Shown: piece by piece, positions 1-5,183 of the stretch
How the letters are laid out: each line of letters opens with the position of its first letter
Numbering within the stretch: the stretch's first letter is position 1
Made by a program: the position numbers and the translations under genes
Notes under the pieces: model-generated
Seen by the model: only the letters and a program-made list of their open reading frames with translations
The model's database searches: none
What the model was told of the DNA's origin: nothing
From: CAZLLV01 sp964560325
Lineage (GTDB): Bacteria; Acidobacteriota; Thermoanaerobaculia; Multivoradales; DATKCC01
DNA length: 5,284 bases
Reading direction: 5' to 3'
NCBI GenBank assembly: GCA_964560325.1
Contig: CAZLLV010000472.1
Coordinates: forward strand, 1-5,284

Positions 1-74
1 CCGCGCCGTGGCAGAAGATAGCGGTAACGTCGTGATTGGGGAAGGCGGCCTCCGGCCGCGGGCGGAGGCAAGCA

Positions 75-97
75 CCGCCCCAACAAGGAGGGGGCGG
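75..97 (+). promoter_or_regulatory. Hairpin presenting a Shine-Dalgarno-like loop
   Basis: CCGCCCC (75-81) pairs perfectly with GGGGCGG (91-97) around the 9-nt loop AACAAGGAG (82-90). The loop holds most of AAGGAGG (85-91), which lies 8 nt before a TTG at 100. ACAAGGA (83-89) also matches the core of the CsrA/RsmA recognition sequence, which is normally displayed in such loops. The stem is seen directly. Whether it controls translation, binds CsrA, or is chance in GC-rich DNA cannot be decided here. A second hairpin, GCCTCCG (48-54) with CGGAGGC (63-69), lies just upstream. Confidence 0.35.
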
Positions 98-111
98 CGT
101 TGGCAGGGCGA

Positions 112-375
112 AAAATAATCGCCCAAGCCTTTGACGAGCCCTCCCCCCGGGAGCAGAAAATCCCGCAACTCCTTCGCGAGCGCGGCGGGGGCGGAAAAAA
201 AATCCCGCAACTCGATAACGAGCGGCTCCCCCACCGGAAAATAATCGCCCAACCTCTTCGCGACCGCCGCGAAGGGCTCTCGCACGGAAAAATCGCCTCG
301 AACAACTGTTCAAGCCGATGCGACCGGCTGAAAAGCCTTTGCCGGCTCGTTCAAGCCGCCTCGGCGGTGAAAACC
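112..375. repeat. Degenerate tandem array, about 42-nt period, seven A-tract units
   Basis: Unit starts are near 112, 154, 196, 238, 286, 328 and 368, so the first steps are exactly 42, 42 and 42, then about 48, 42 and 40. Every unit opens with an A-tract. Units 1 and 4 share AAAATAATCGCCCAA (112-126 and 238-252, 126 nt apart). Units 2 and 3 share AAAATCCCGCAACTC (157-171 and 199-213, 42 nt apart). Units 2 and 4 share CTTCGCGA (172-179 and 256-263, 84 nt apart). Units 5 and 6 share GTTCAAGCCG (308-317 and 349-358, 41 nt apart). A short inverted repeat follows the A-tract in units 2 to 6. The array lies in the gene-free stretch downstream of mutS. I do not recognise the family. It could be a structured RNA, a protein-binding or curved-DNA array, or a decayed repeat. 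The periodicity is seen directly; any function is inference. Confidence 0.75.
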
Positions 376-401
376 TCGTCGACGGACTGGTTTTCGCGAT
401 G

Positions 402-435
402 CGCCGGGCGCCAAGGCGTCCGGCGAGTTGTTTTT
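402..435 (+). terminator. Candidate intrinsic terminator closing the repeat array
   Basis: CGCCGGGCGC (402-411) pairs with GCGTCCGGCG (416-425) around a CAAG loop, giving a ten-pair stem with one G-U wobble on the plus-strand RNA. After AGTTG comes a run of five T (431-435). A GC-rich stem followed closely by a T-tract on the plus strand fits a rho-independent terminator for rightward transcription out of the array. It cannot serve mutS, which is read leftward: no matching T-tract follows the stem on the minus strand. The few bases between stem and T-run weaken the call. Confidence 0.45.
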
Positions 436-537
436 GCCCGTTTGCGGGTGCTGGCCCGCCGGCGCTTCCCTTTGTTGGGATGAGACCTCGCCGCTACTCC
501 CAAATCAGCCGGTGATCCCGATCCGTGAGCGCCAGGT

Positions 538-3306
538 TCACCGCAGCCGGGATTTGAGGGAGTGCAGGAGGTTGAGGGCGGCGAGCGGGGTGACGGCGTC
601 GAGGTCGAGGTCGCGGAGGATCTGGGCGTCGACTTCCTCGGGTGGGGTGAAGAGAGAGAGCTGGCCGGCGCTCCTGACCTCTTCGGGCTCGGGCTCATGC
701 TCGCCGCGGGCGAGGAGCGGCCTGCCGGTAGGGTCGTACTCCTTGGCCTCGAGGTTGGCCAGGACTTCGCTGGCGCGCTCGATGACCGCCTCGGGGAGGC
801 CGGCGAGACGGGCGACGTAGATGCCGTACGACTTGTCGGCGCTGCCGGCGATGACCCGCCGCAGGAAGACGATCTGGCCTTCCCACTCCTTGACCGCCAG
901 GGTGCGGTTGACCACCCGCGGCAGGAGCGAGGCGAGCTCGGTGAGCTCGTGGTAGTGGGTGGCGAAGAGCGTCTTCGGACAGCGCTCGCGGTGCAGGTAC
1001 TCGACGATCGCCCAGGCGAGCGACAGGCCGTCGAAGGTGGCGGTACCGCGACCGACCTCGTCCAGCACCACCAGGCTCTCCGCCGTCGCGTGGTGCAGGA
1101 TGTTGGCGGTCTCGATCATCTCCACCATGAAGGTCGACTCGCCCCGGGCCAGGTCGTCGCTCGCGCCGACGCGGGTGAAGATCCGGTCGAAGACGCCGAG
1201 CTCGGCCCGCGCCGCGGGCACCTGGCTTCCGGCCTGGGCGAGGAGCACGATCAGTGCCACTTGCCGGAGATAGGTCGACTTGCCGCCCATGTTGGGACCG
1301 GTCAAGACGACGAGCTGCGCCGCGTCGCCGTCGAGCTCGGTGTCGTTGGGCACGAACGGCTCGGCGAGCGCCGTCTCGACCACCGGGTGGCGCCCCTCCT
1401 CGATCGAGAGCGGCGAGCCCGGAGGTCCGACGACCGGCTCGACGTAGCGGTTGCGCACCGCCACCTCGGCGAAGCTGGCGAGGGCGTCGAGCGCACCGAC
1501 CGCCGCCGCCGCCGCGGTGAGCGCCGGGCCGGAGCGCACCACCGCGGCGACCAGGGTCGCGAAGTGCTCCGCTTCGAGCGCGAGCTGGCGCTCCTCGGCC
1601 GAGAGCACCTGCTCCTCGAGCTCCTTGATCTCCGGCGTCACGTAGCGCTCGGCGGCGACCAGGGTCTGCTTGCGGATGTAGTGGTCGGGCACGCGCGCGG
1701 CGTTCGCCTTCGTGACCTCGACGTAGTAGCCGAAGACCCGGTTGTAGCGGATCTTGAGCGAGGAGATCCCGGTCTCCTCCCGCTCCCGCTTCTCCATCGC
1801 CAGGATGTGCCGCTTGCTGTCGCCGGCGAGCGAGCGGGCGCGGTCGAGCTCCGGGTCGACGCCCTCGGCGATCACGCCGCCGTCGCCGAGGCTCGCGCCC
1901 GGCTCCTCGGCGAGCACCCGGGAGAGCTCGGCGGCGAGCCCCGCCACCGGTTCGGTCCGCGCCAGCTCGGCCAGCAGCTCCGAGCCCCCGCCGTCGATCT
2001 CGCTCCGGCCGGCGCCTTCGATCTCGGCGAAGAGACCGGGCAGCTCGGCGAGCCCGTCGCGCAGCGTCGCCGCCTCGCGCGGGGCGAGCGACCCGAGGAC
2101 CGCGCGCGACAGCAGGCGCTCGAAGTCGCCGATGCGGGCGAGGCGATCGCGCACCCGGTCGCGCAGGCCCGAATCCTCGGCCAGCGCCCGCACCGCCCGC
2201 TGGCGGCGGGCGATCGCCTCCGGGTCGCGCAGCGGCCAGCGCAGCCAGTCGCGCAGCGTCCGTCCGCCCGGGGCGGTCGCCGTGCGGTCGACGACCGAGA
2301 CCAGCGTCCCCTTACGGCCGCCCTCGCGCAGGTTGCGGAAGACCTCGAGATTGGCGAGGGTGGTCGGGTCGAGCACCATCCAGTCGCCGGCGCCGCGCAC
2401 CGAGAGCTCGCGCACGTGGTCGAGCTCGCTGTGCTGGGTGTCGCGGGCGTAGCCGAGCGCCGCCGCCGCGGCGATCACCGCCGGCTCCCGGTCGTCGAGC
2501 CCGAAGCCGCGCAGGGTCGAGACGCCGAGCTGCCGCTCGAGCAGGTCGACCGCCCGCTTCGCCGACGGCCAGCGCTCCTCGGGCAGCGGCGAGACGGTCG
2601 GGCCCTCGCGGCCGAGCCAGGCGGCGAGCTCGCCCGGGAGCTCGGCGGCCGCCGCCGGGCCGCCGGAGCGCCGACCGCCGTCCTCGACCGCCCGGAACAG
2701 CACCTCGCGCGGTGCGAGCACCCGCAGGTCGTCGATCCCCGCCTGCGGCGTCGCCCAGCGGCGGACGAAGAAGCGGCCGGTCGAGACGTCGAGGAAGGCG
2801 CCGGCGCCTCCGCTCTCCCCCTCGTCGTCCCAGGCGACCGCCACCAGGAGGTTGTGCTCCTTGCCGTCGAGCAGCTCCGGCTCGGAGACGGTGCCCGGCG
2901 TGACCACCCGGGTCACCTCGCGGCGCACCAGCCCCTTGGCGTCCGCCGGATCCTCGACCTGCTCGCAGATCGCCACCTTGTAGCCGGCCTCGACCGCCCT
3001 GCCGAGGTAGCCGTCGAGCGCGTGGTGCGGCACGCCGCACATCGGCACCTCGCTCGCCTTGCCCTTGTGGCGCGCGGTCAGCGTCACCTCCAGGACCGGC
3101 GCGGCGATCCGCGCGTCGTCGAAGAAGAGCTCGTAGAAGTCGCCCATCCGGTAGAAGAGGAGGGCGTCGGGGTGCTCCGCCTTGACCTCCAGGTAATGCC
3201 GGAGCATCGGCGTGAGCTGGACGGACTCGAGGAGCTCCGAGGACGCGCCGGAAGTCTTCTCCGGGCGGGCCGGAGCCTTCGCGGAAGTGCCGTCCTGGGG
3301 GGGCAT
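538..3306 (-). CDS. mutS: DNA mismatch repair protein MutS
   Basis: MutS recognises base mismatches and small loops in newly replicated DNA and, with ATP, recruits MutL to start repair. The 922-residue product has the whole architecture. The mismatch-recognition Phe-x-Glu is F57-Y58-E59 in RMGDFYELFF. The connector, lever and clamp regions follow, with the clamp segment near 518-545. The ATPase has Walker A GPNMGGKST (670-678), the signature region GESTFMVEM (722-730), Walker B LVVLDE with D749 and E750, and FATHYHEL (781-788). The DKSYGIYVARLAGLP segment (824-838) is the helix-turn-helix dimerisation part. QLSLF (882-886) is a canonical beta-clamp-binding motif, and the tail ends in the usual LxALNLLHxLK helix. 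The protein is somewhat longer than E. coli MutS, partly through about 30 Pro/Ala/Ser-rich residues before the conserved start. The ATG at 3306-3304 has no clear Shine-Dalgarno and is flanked by C-runs. The gene is divergent from tsaB. Confidence 0.97.
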   Translation of the reverse strand: MPPQDGTSAKAPARPEKTSGASSELLESVQLTPMLRHYLEVKAEHPDALLFYRMGDFYELFFDDARIAAPVLEVTLTARHKGKASEVPMCGVPHHALDGYLGRAVEAGYKVAICEQVEDPADAKGLVRREVTRVVTPGTVSEPELLDGKEHNLLVAVAWDDEGESGGAGAFLDVSTGRFFVRRWATPQAGIDDLRVLAPREVLFRAVEDGGRRSGGPAAAAELPGELAAWLGREGPTVSPLPEERWPSAKRAVDLLERQLGVSTLRGFGLDDREPAVIAAAAALGYARDTQHSELDHVRELSVRGAGDWMVLDPTTLANLEVFRNLREGGRKGTLVSVVDRTATAPGGRTLRDWLRWPLRDPEAIARRQRAVRALAEDSGLRDRVRDRLARIGDFERLLSRAVLGSLAPREAATLRDGLAELPGLFAEIEGAGRSEIDGGGSELLAELARTEPVAGLAAELSRVLAEEPGASLGDGGVIAEGVDPELDRARSLAGDSKRHILAMEKREREETGISSLKIRYNRVFGYYVEVTKANAARVPDHYIRKQTLVAAERYVTPEIKELEEQVLSAEERQLALEAEHFATLVAAVVRSGPALTAAAAAVGALDALASFAEVAVRNRYVEPVVGPPGSPLSIEEGRHPVVETALAEPFVPNDTELDGDAAQLVVLTGPNMGGKSTYLRQVALIVLLAQAGSQVPAARAELGVFDRIFTRVGASDDLARGESTFMVEMIETANILHHATAESLVVLDEVGRGTATFDGLSLAWAIVEYLHRERCPKTLFATHYHELTELASLLPRVVNRTLAVKEWEGQIVFLRRVIAGSADKSYGIYVARLAGLPEAVIERASEVLANLEAKEYDPTGRPLLARGEHEPEPEEVRSAGQLSLFTPPEEVDAQILRDLDLDAVTPLAALNLLHSLKSRLR

Positions 3307-3315
3307 GGGGGCGTG

Positions 3316-3323
3316 AGTATACT
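3316..3323. promoter_or_regulatory. Palindromic -10-like box between mutS and tsaB
   Basis: The 23-bp gap between the two divergent start codons contains AGTATACT, a perfect 8-bp palindrome in otherwise very GC-rich sequence. It provides TATACT, five of six matches to the sigma-70 -10 consensus TATAAT, on both strands: 3318-3323 on plus and 3321-3316 on minus. With standard spacing the plus-strand start would fall at 3330, the G of the tsaB GTG. The minus-strand start would fall near 3309, three bases before the mutS ATG. No good -35 element is visible at the normal distance on either side. It could also be a repressor operator. Confidence 0.45.
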
Positions 3324-3329
3324 GCCGCC

Positions 3330-4076
3330 GTGCGTGCGGAAATGCTGCTGGCGCTCGACGCCGGATCGCCCGTCGTGAGCGTCGCCGTCGGCCCTCCCGG
3401 CGAGCCGGTGGCCGAACGGTCGATCGCGATCCGCCAGTCGTCCGAGCGCCTGGTCGCGCTGGTCGACGAGTGCCTGCGCGAGGCGGGCGTGGCGCTGGTG
3501 GAGCTCGCGGGCGTGCTGACTCTCCGCGGCCCGGGGAGCTTCACCGGTCTGCGGGTCGGCCTCGCCACCACCTTGGGCTTCCACCAGGCGCTCGGCCTGC
3601 CGGCGACGGCGATCCCGACCCACGACGTGCTGGCGCTCCACGGCGGCCGCCGGAGCGAGCCCGCGGGCGGCGGAGGCGCCGTCCGGATCGCCGCCGTGGT
3701 CGACGCGCTGCGGGGCGAGTGGTTCACCCAGGCGTTCGAGGTCCGTCCGGGCGCGGCGCCGGAGCCGGTCGGTGCCCCTTCCGGTGCTCCGATCGGCGCC
3801 GAGGCTCCGGCGATCCTCGATCCGGCCGCGGTCGCGGCGCTCGCTCCGGCCGTGGTCTGCGGCTTCGGCGTCGAGCGGCTGGCCGAGGACCCGGCGTGGC
3901 CGGGAGACGAGCGCAGTCCGGAGTGGATCGAGGCCGCACCGCTCGCGCCGGACGCCCTCCGCCTCGCCGCCCTGCGGCCGATCGAGTGGCGGCCGGAGAC
4001 GCTGGTCTCCCCGCTCTACCTGAGGGCGCCGGCGGTCAGCCTGCCGAAGCGTCGCGCCCTCGGACCACCGCGGTGA
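3330..4076 (+). CDS. tsaB: tRNA t6A biosynthesis protein TsaB (YeaZ family)
   Basis: TsaB is the non-catalytic ASKHA-fold partner of TsaD. With TsaE it transfers threonylcarbamoyl to A37 of ANN-decoding tRNAs in the cytoplasm. The 248-residue product begins with the family's LLALDA strand (D10) and carries the diagnostic RGPGSFTGLRVGL (66-78). The preceding helix RQSSERLVALVDECL (35-49) has Ser where many homologues have His. The C-terminal half (about 110-248) is Ala/Pro-rich and diverged, as is usual in TsaB. The GTG at 3330 is preferred because a predicted transcription start coincides with it. An ATG at 3342 (MLLALDA) is a reasonable alternative and also lacks a clear Shine-Dalgarno. The gene heads a rightward pair with rimI, overlapping it by four bases. 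Confidence 0.93.
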   Translation: MRAEMLLALDAGSPVVSVAVGPPGEPVAERSIAIRQSSERLVALVDECLREAGVALVELAGVLTLRGPGSFTGLRVGLATTLGFHQALGLPATAIPTHDVLALHGGRRSEPAGGGGAVRIAAVVDALRGEWFTQAFEVRPGAAPEPVGAPSGAPIGAEAPAILDPAAVAALAPAVVCGFGVERLAEDPAWPGDERSPEWIEAAPLAPDALRLAALRPIEWRPETLVSPLYLRAPAVSLPKRRALGPPR

Positions 4077-4576
4077 CCGGGCCGGGGGTCGTCGTGCGAC
4101 CGGCGACCGACGCCGACCTGCCGGCCCTCGCCGCCCTCGAAGCCGCCTCCTTCACGGCCCCCGGCTCCCCCGCCTGGTCGAGCGCCCTGCTGGCGGCCGA
4201 GCTCGGCCAGCCGACCGCGATGGTGCTGGTGGCGGTCATCGCCCGCGGCGACGGGAACGATGAGGACGACGGGGACTGCGCTCCGGTCGGCTACGCCGCC
4301 TTCCGTCACGTCGGGCCGGAGGCGGAGCTGCTGCGGGTGGCGGTCGCCCCCAAGGAGCGTTCGCGCGGTATCGCTCGCGCGCTGGTCGAAGACGGGATCG
4401 GCCGCCTCCGGCAGCGCGGCGTCGCCACCTGCTTCCTCGAGGTCCGGCCGGCGAACGCCCCCGCGCTCGCGCTCTACGAACGCCTCGGCTTCCGCACCGT
4501 CGACCGCCGCCGGCGCTACTTCCCCGACGGCGCCGACGCGCTGGTGCTCCGGCTCGACGTCCGGCGGCGAGATTGA
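4073..4576 (+). CDS. rimI: Ribosomal-protein-S18-alanine N-acetyltransferase RimI (GNAT)
   Basis: RimI acetylates the N-terminal alanine of ribosomal protein S18 using acetyl-CoA. Translation from GTG 4073 gives 167 residues, a normal length. VRPATDADLPALAALE (8-23) is the GNAT strand-helix start. LLRVAVAP (86-93) is the core strand. The acetyl-CoA loop RSRGIA (96-101) fits R-x-x-G-x-A. FLEVRPANAPALALYERLGF (121-140) carries E123 and Y135, spaced exactly as the catalytic E103 and Y115 of E. coli RimI. RRYFPDGADALVLRL closes the fold. An acidic stretch, DGNDEDDGD (60-68), sits between two early strands and is unusual. The start is chosen from the GTGA overlap with the tsaB stop and from the domain boundary. 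No Shine-Dalgarno is visible, so translation is probably coupled to tsaB. Reading further upstream in this frame only gives a shadow of tsaB. Confidence 0.92.
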   Translation: MTGPGVVVRPATDADLPALAALEAASFTAPGSPAWSSALLAAELGQPTAMVLVAVIARGDGNDEDDGDCAPVGYAAFRHVGPEAELLRVAVAPKERSRGIARALVEDGIGRLRQRGVATCFLEVRPANAPALALYERLGFRTVDRRRRYFPDGADALVLRLDVRRRD

Positions 4577-4601
4577 TCGACGCGGCGCCCGGTGGTATCT
4601 T
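4573..4601 (+). promoter_or_regulatory. Candidate sigma-70-type promoter upstream of the DUF465 gene
   Basis: TTGATC (4573-4578, four of six to TTGACA) is followed after exactly 17 nt by TATCTT (4596-4601, four of six to TATAAT). The -10 box is preceded by TGG (4593-4595), which makes an extended -10. The predicted start is near 4608. The -35 box overlaps the rimI stop codon. Such AT-leaning hexamers at ideal spacing are uncommon in DNA this GC-rich, but the match is partial. If active, it would give a leader of about 227 nt before the DUF465 start. Confidence 0.4.
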
Positions 4602-4657
4602 CGAGCCGACCGGACACATGAGCACCCTCTCCGAAATCGACGACGACCACGCCGCGC

Positions 4658-4693
4658 GGACCACCGCCGCGCGTGCCTCCGCGGCGGGTGGCC
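4658..4693 (+). promoter_or_regulatory. Strong hairpin in the DUF465 leader
   Basis: GG-A-CCACCGCCGCG (4658-4671) pairs with CGCGGC-G-GGTGG-CC (4680-4693) around an 8-nt loop, giving about 13 pairs with one bulged base on each side. No T-run follows, so it is not a standard intrinsic terminator. It lies about 80 nt after rimI and could protect or end the rimI message, or regulate what follows. GC-rich DNA forms stems readily, so function is unproven. Confidence 0.3.
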
Positions 4694-4753
4694 GTTGATC
4701 GTCCGGCCCACACCCTTCGCGATCCACCCCGACATCCGTCTGCCGAGCACCCC

Positions 4754-4800
4754 CCGGTCGCACGACCGGTTCGCCGGCGGCCCGGGCGCGCCGGACCGCC
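4754..4800 (+). promoter_or_regulatory. Two adjacent hairpins ahead of the DUF465 ribosome binding site
   Basis: CCGGTC (4754-4759) and GACCGG (4764-4769) form a perfect six-pair stem with a GCAC tetraloop. Six bases later GGCGG-C-CCGG (4776-4785) pairs with CCGG-A-CCGCC (4791-4800) around a 5-nt GCGCG loop, nine pairs with one C-A mismatch. Both end about 20 nt before the Shine-Dalgarno at 4821. Together with the hairpin at 4658-4693 they make the leader highly structured. The stems are direct observations; a regulatory role is inference. Confidence 0.3.
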
Positions 4801-4820
4801 GAATCGACTGTCGCATCACC

Positions 4821-4827
4821 AAGGAGG
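4821..4827 (+). promoter_or_regulatory. Strong Shine-Dalgarno of the DUF465 gene
   Basis: AAGGAGG lies seven bases before the ATG at 4835 and fixes that start over the far-upstream in-frame ATG at 4673. It is the only strong ribosome binding site attached to a confident gene in this window. Confidence 0.85.
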
Positions 4828-4834
4828 ACGACCG

Positions 4835-5074
4835 ATGACGGCCGAAGACCACGACACGCTCGTACGCGAGCTCCTCGACAGCGACGACGAGTTCCGCAAG
4901 CTCCACGCGGAGCACCAGGAGTGCGAGAACCGTCTCGAGGAGCTGCAGCACATGTCCCTCCTGTCGCAGGACGACGAGATCGAAGAGAAGAAGCTGAAGG
5001 TCCACAAGCTGGCGCTCAAGGACCGCATGGAGCAGATCGTCCGCGAGCACGAAAGCGCGGCGGTCCCCGCCTGA
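4835..5074 (+). CDS. DUF465 / YdcH-like small coiled-coil protein
   Basis: A 79-residue acidic, charged protein with no signal peptide or membrane segment. It matches the pattern of the DUF465 (YdcH) family: an N-terminal helix with LLDSDDEFRKLHAEHQECENRLEEL (about 13-37), a short loop, then a second helix ending in KLALKDRMEQIV (about 58-69). The L-x-LKD signature near the end is typical. Both helices show heptad-like spacing of Leu, Ile and Met, so a helical hairpin or coiled-coil dimer is expected. The biochemical role of the family is not established. Lys codons are AAG, as expected for this genome. The gene has its own promoter candidate and structured leader, a strong ribosome binding site, and an inverted repeat after the stop. 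Identification as DUF465 is confident; any function would be guesswork. Confidence 0.85.
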   Translation: MTAEDHDTLVRELLDSDDEFRKLHAEHQECENRLEELQHMSLLSQDDEIEEKKLKVHKLALKDRMEQIVREHESAAVPA

Positions 5075-5122
5075 GACCCGCTCCCGACGGAAGGGCGCCG
5101 CGCCTGCGCTCGGCCGCCGTCA

Positions 5123-5148
5123 CGCTCCCCGGTCGCCTCCGGGGAGCG
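5123..5148 (+). terminator. Perfect 10-bp inverted repeat between the DUF465 gene and psd
   Basis: CGCTCCCCGG (5123-5132) and CCGGGGAGCG (5139-5148) are exact reverse complements around the 6-nt loop TCGCCT. The stem starts about 50 nt after the DUF465 stop and ends 35 nt before the next start codon. No T-run follows, so it may be a U-less terminator, an RNA-stabilising 3' stem or an attenuator and not a classical intrinsic terminator. Confidence 0.4.
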
Positions 5149-5183
5149 ATCGGCCGGCACGCTCTCCGCATCCCACCGACACC

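Noticed and set aside
1..118. End of a protein gene entering from the left.
   Set aside because: The three plus frames stop at 19-21, 33-35 and 116-118, and none shows a recognisable protein. The stretch is too short to support a call.
112..375. CRISPR array or integron attC array.
   Set aside because: The units diverge along their whole length with no conserved repeat alternating with unique spacers, and no cas or integrase gene is present. The 42-nt unit does not resemble attC.
484..537. Intrinsic terminator for mutS on the minus strand.
   Set aside because: No GC-rich stem followed by a T-run was found reading leftward just after the mutS stop. The best stem nearby (402-425) is oriented the other way.
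562..3378. A 938-codon open frame on the plus strand opposite mutS.
   Set aside because: It is the antisense shadow of mutS in GC-rich DNA, with a low-complexity Arg/Leu/Val/Glu/Asp product and no domain motif. The minus strand has the complete MutS motif set.
2312..3727. A 471-codon minus-strand frame covering the start of mutS and of tsaB.
   Set aside because: Its product is Arg/Pro/Gly/Ala-rich with no domain, and it overlaps two confident genes in other frames.
3470..4072. In-frame upstream extension of rimI to 3470.
   Set aside because: It lies in a wrong frame of tsaB and reads as Arg/Gly/Pro-rich low complexity. The GNAT domain starts only after 4073.
4673..4834. In-frame upstream start for the DUF465 gene.
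   Set aside because: The added residues are Arg/Pro-rich, unlike the family, and the strong Shine-Dalgarno at 4821 points to ATG 4835.
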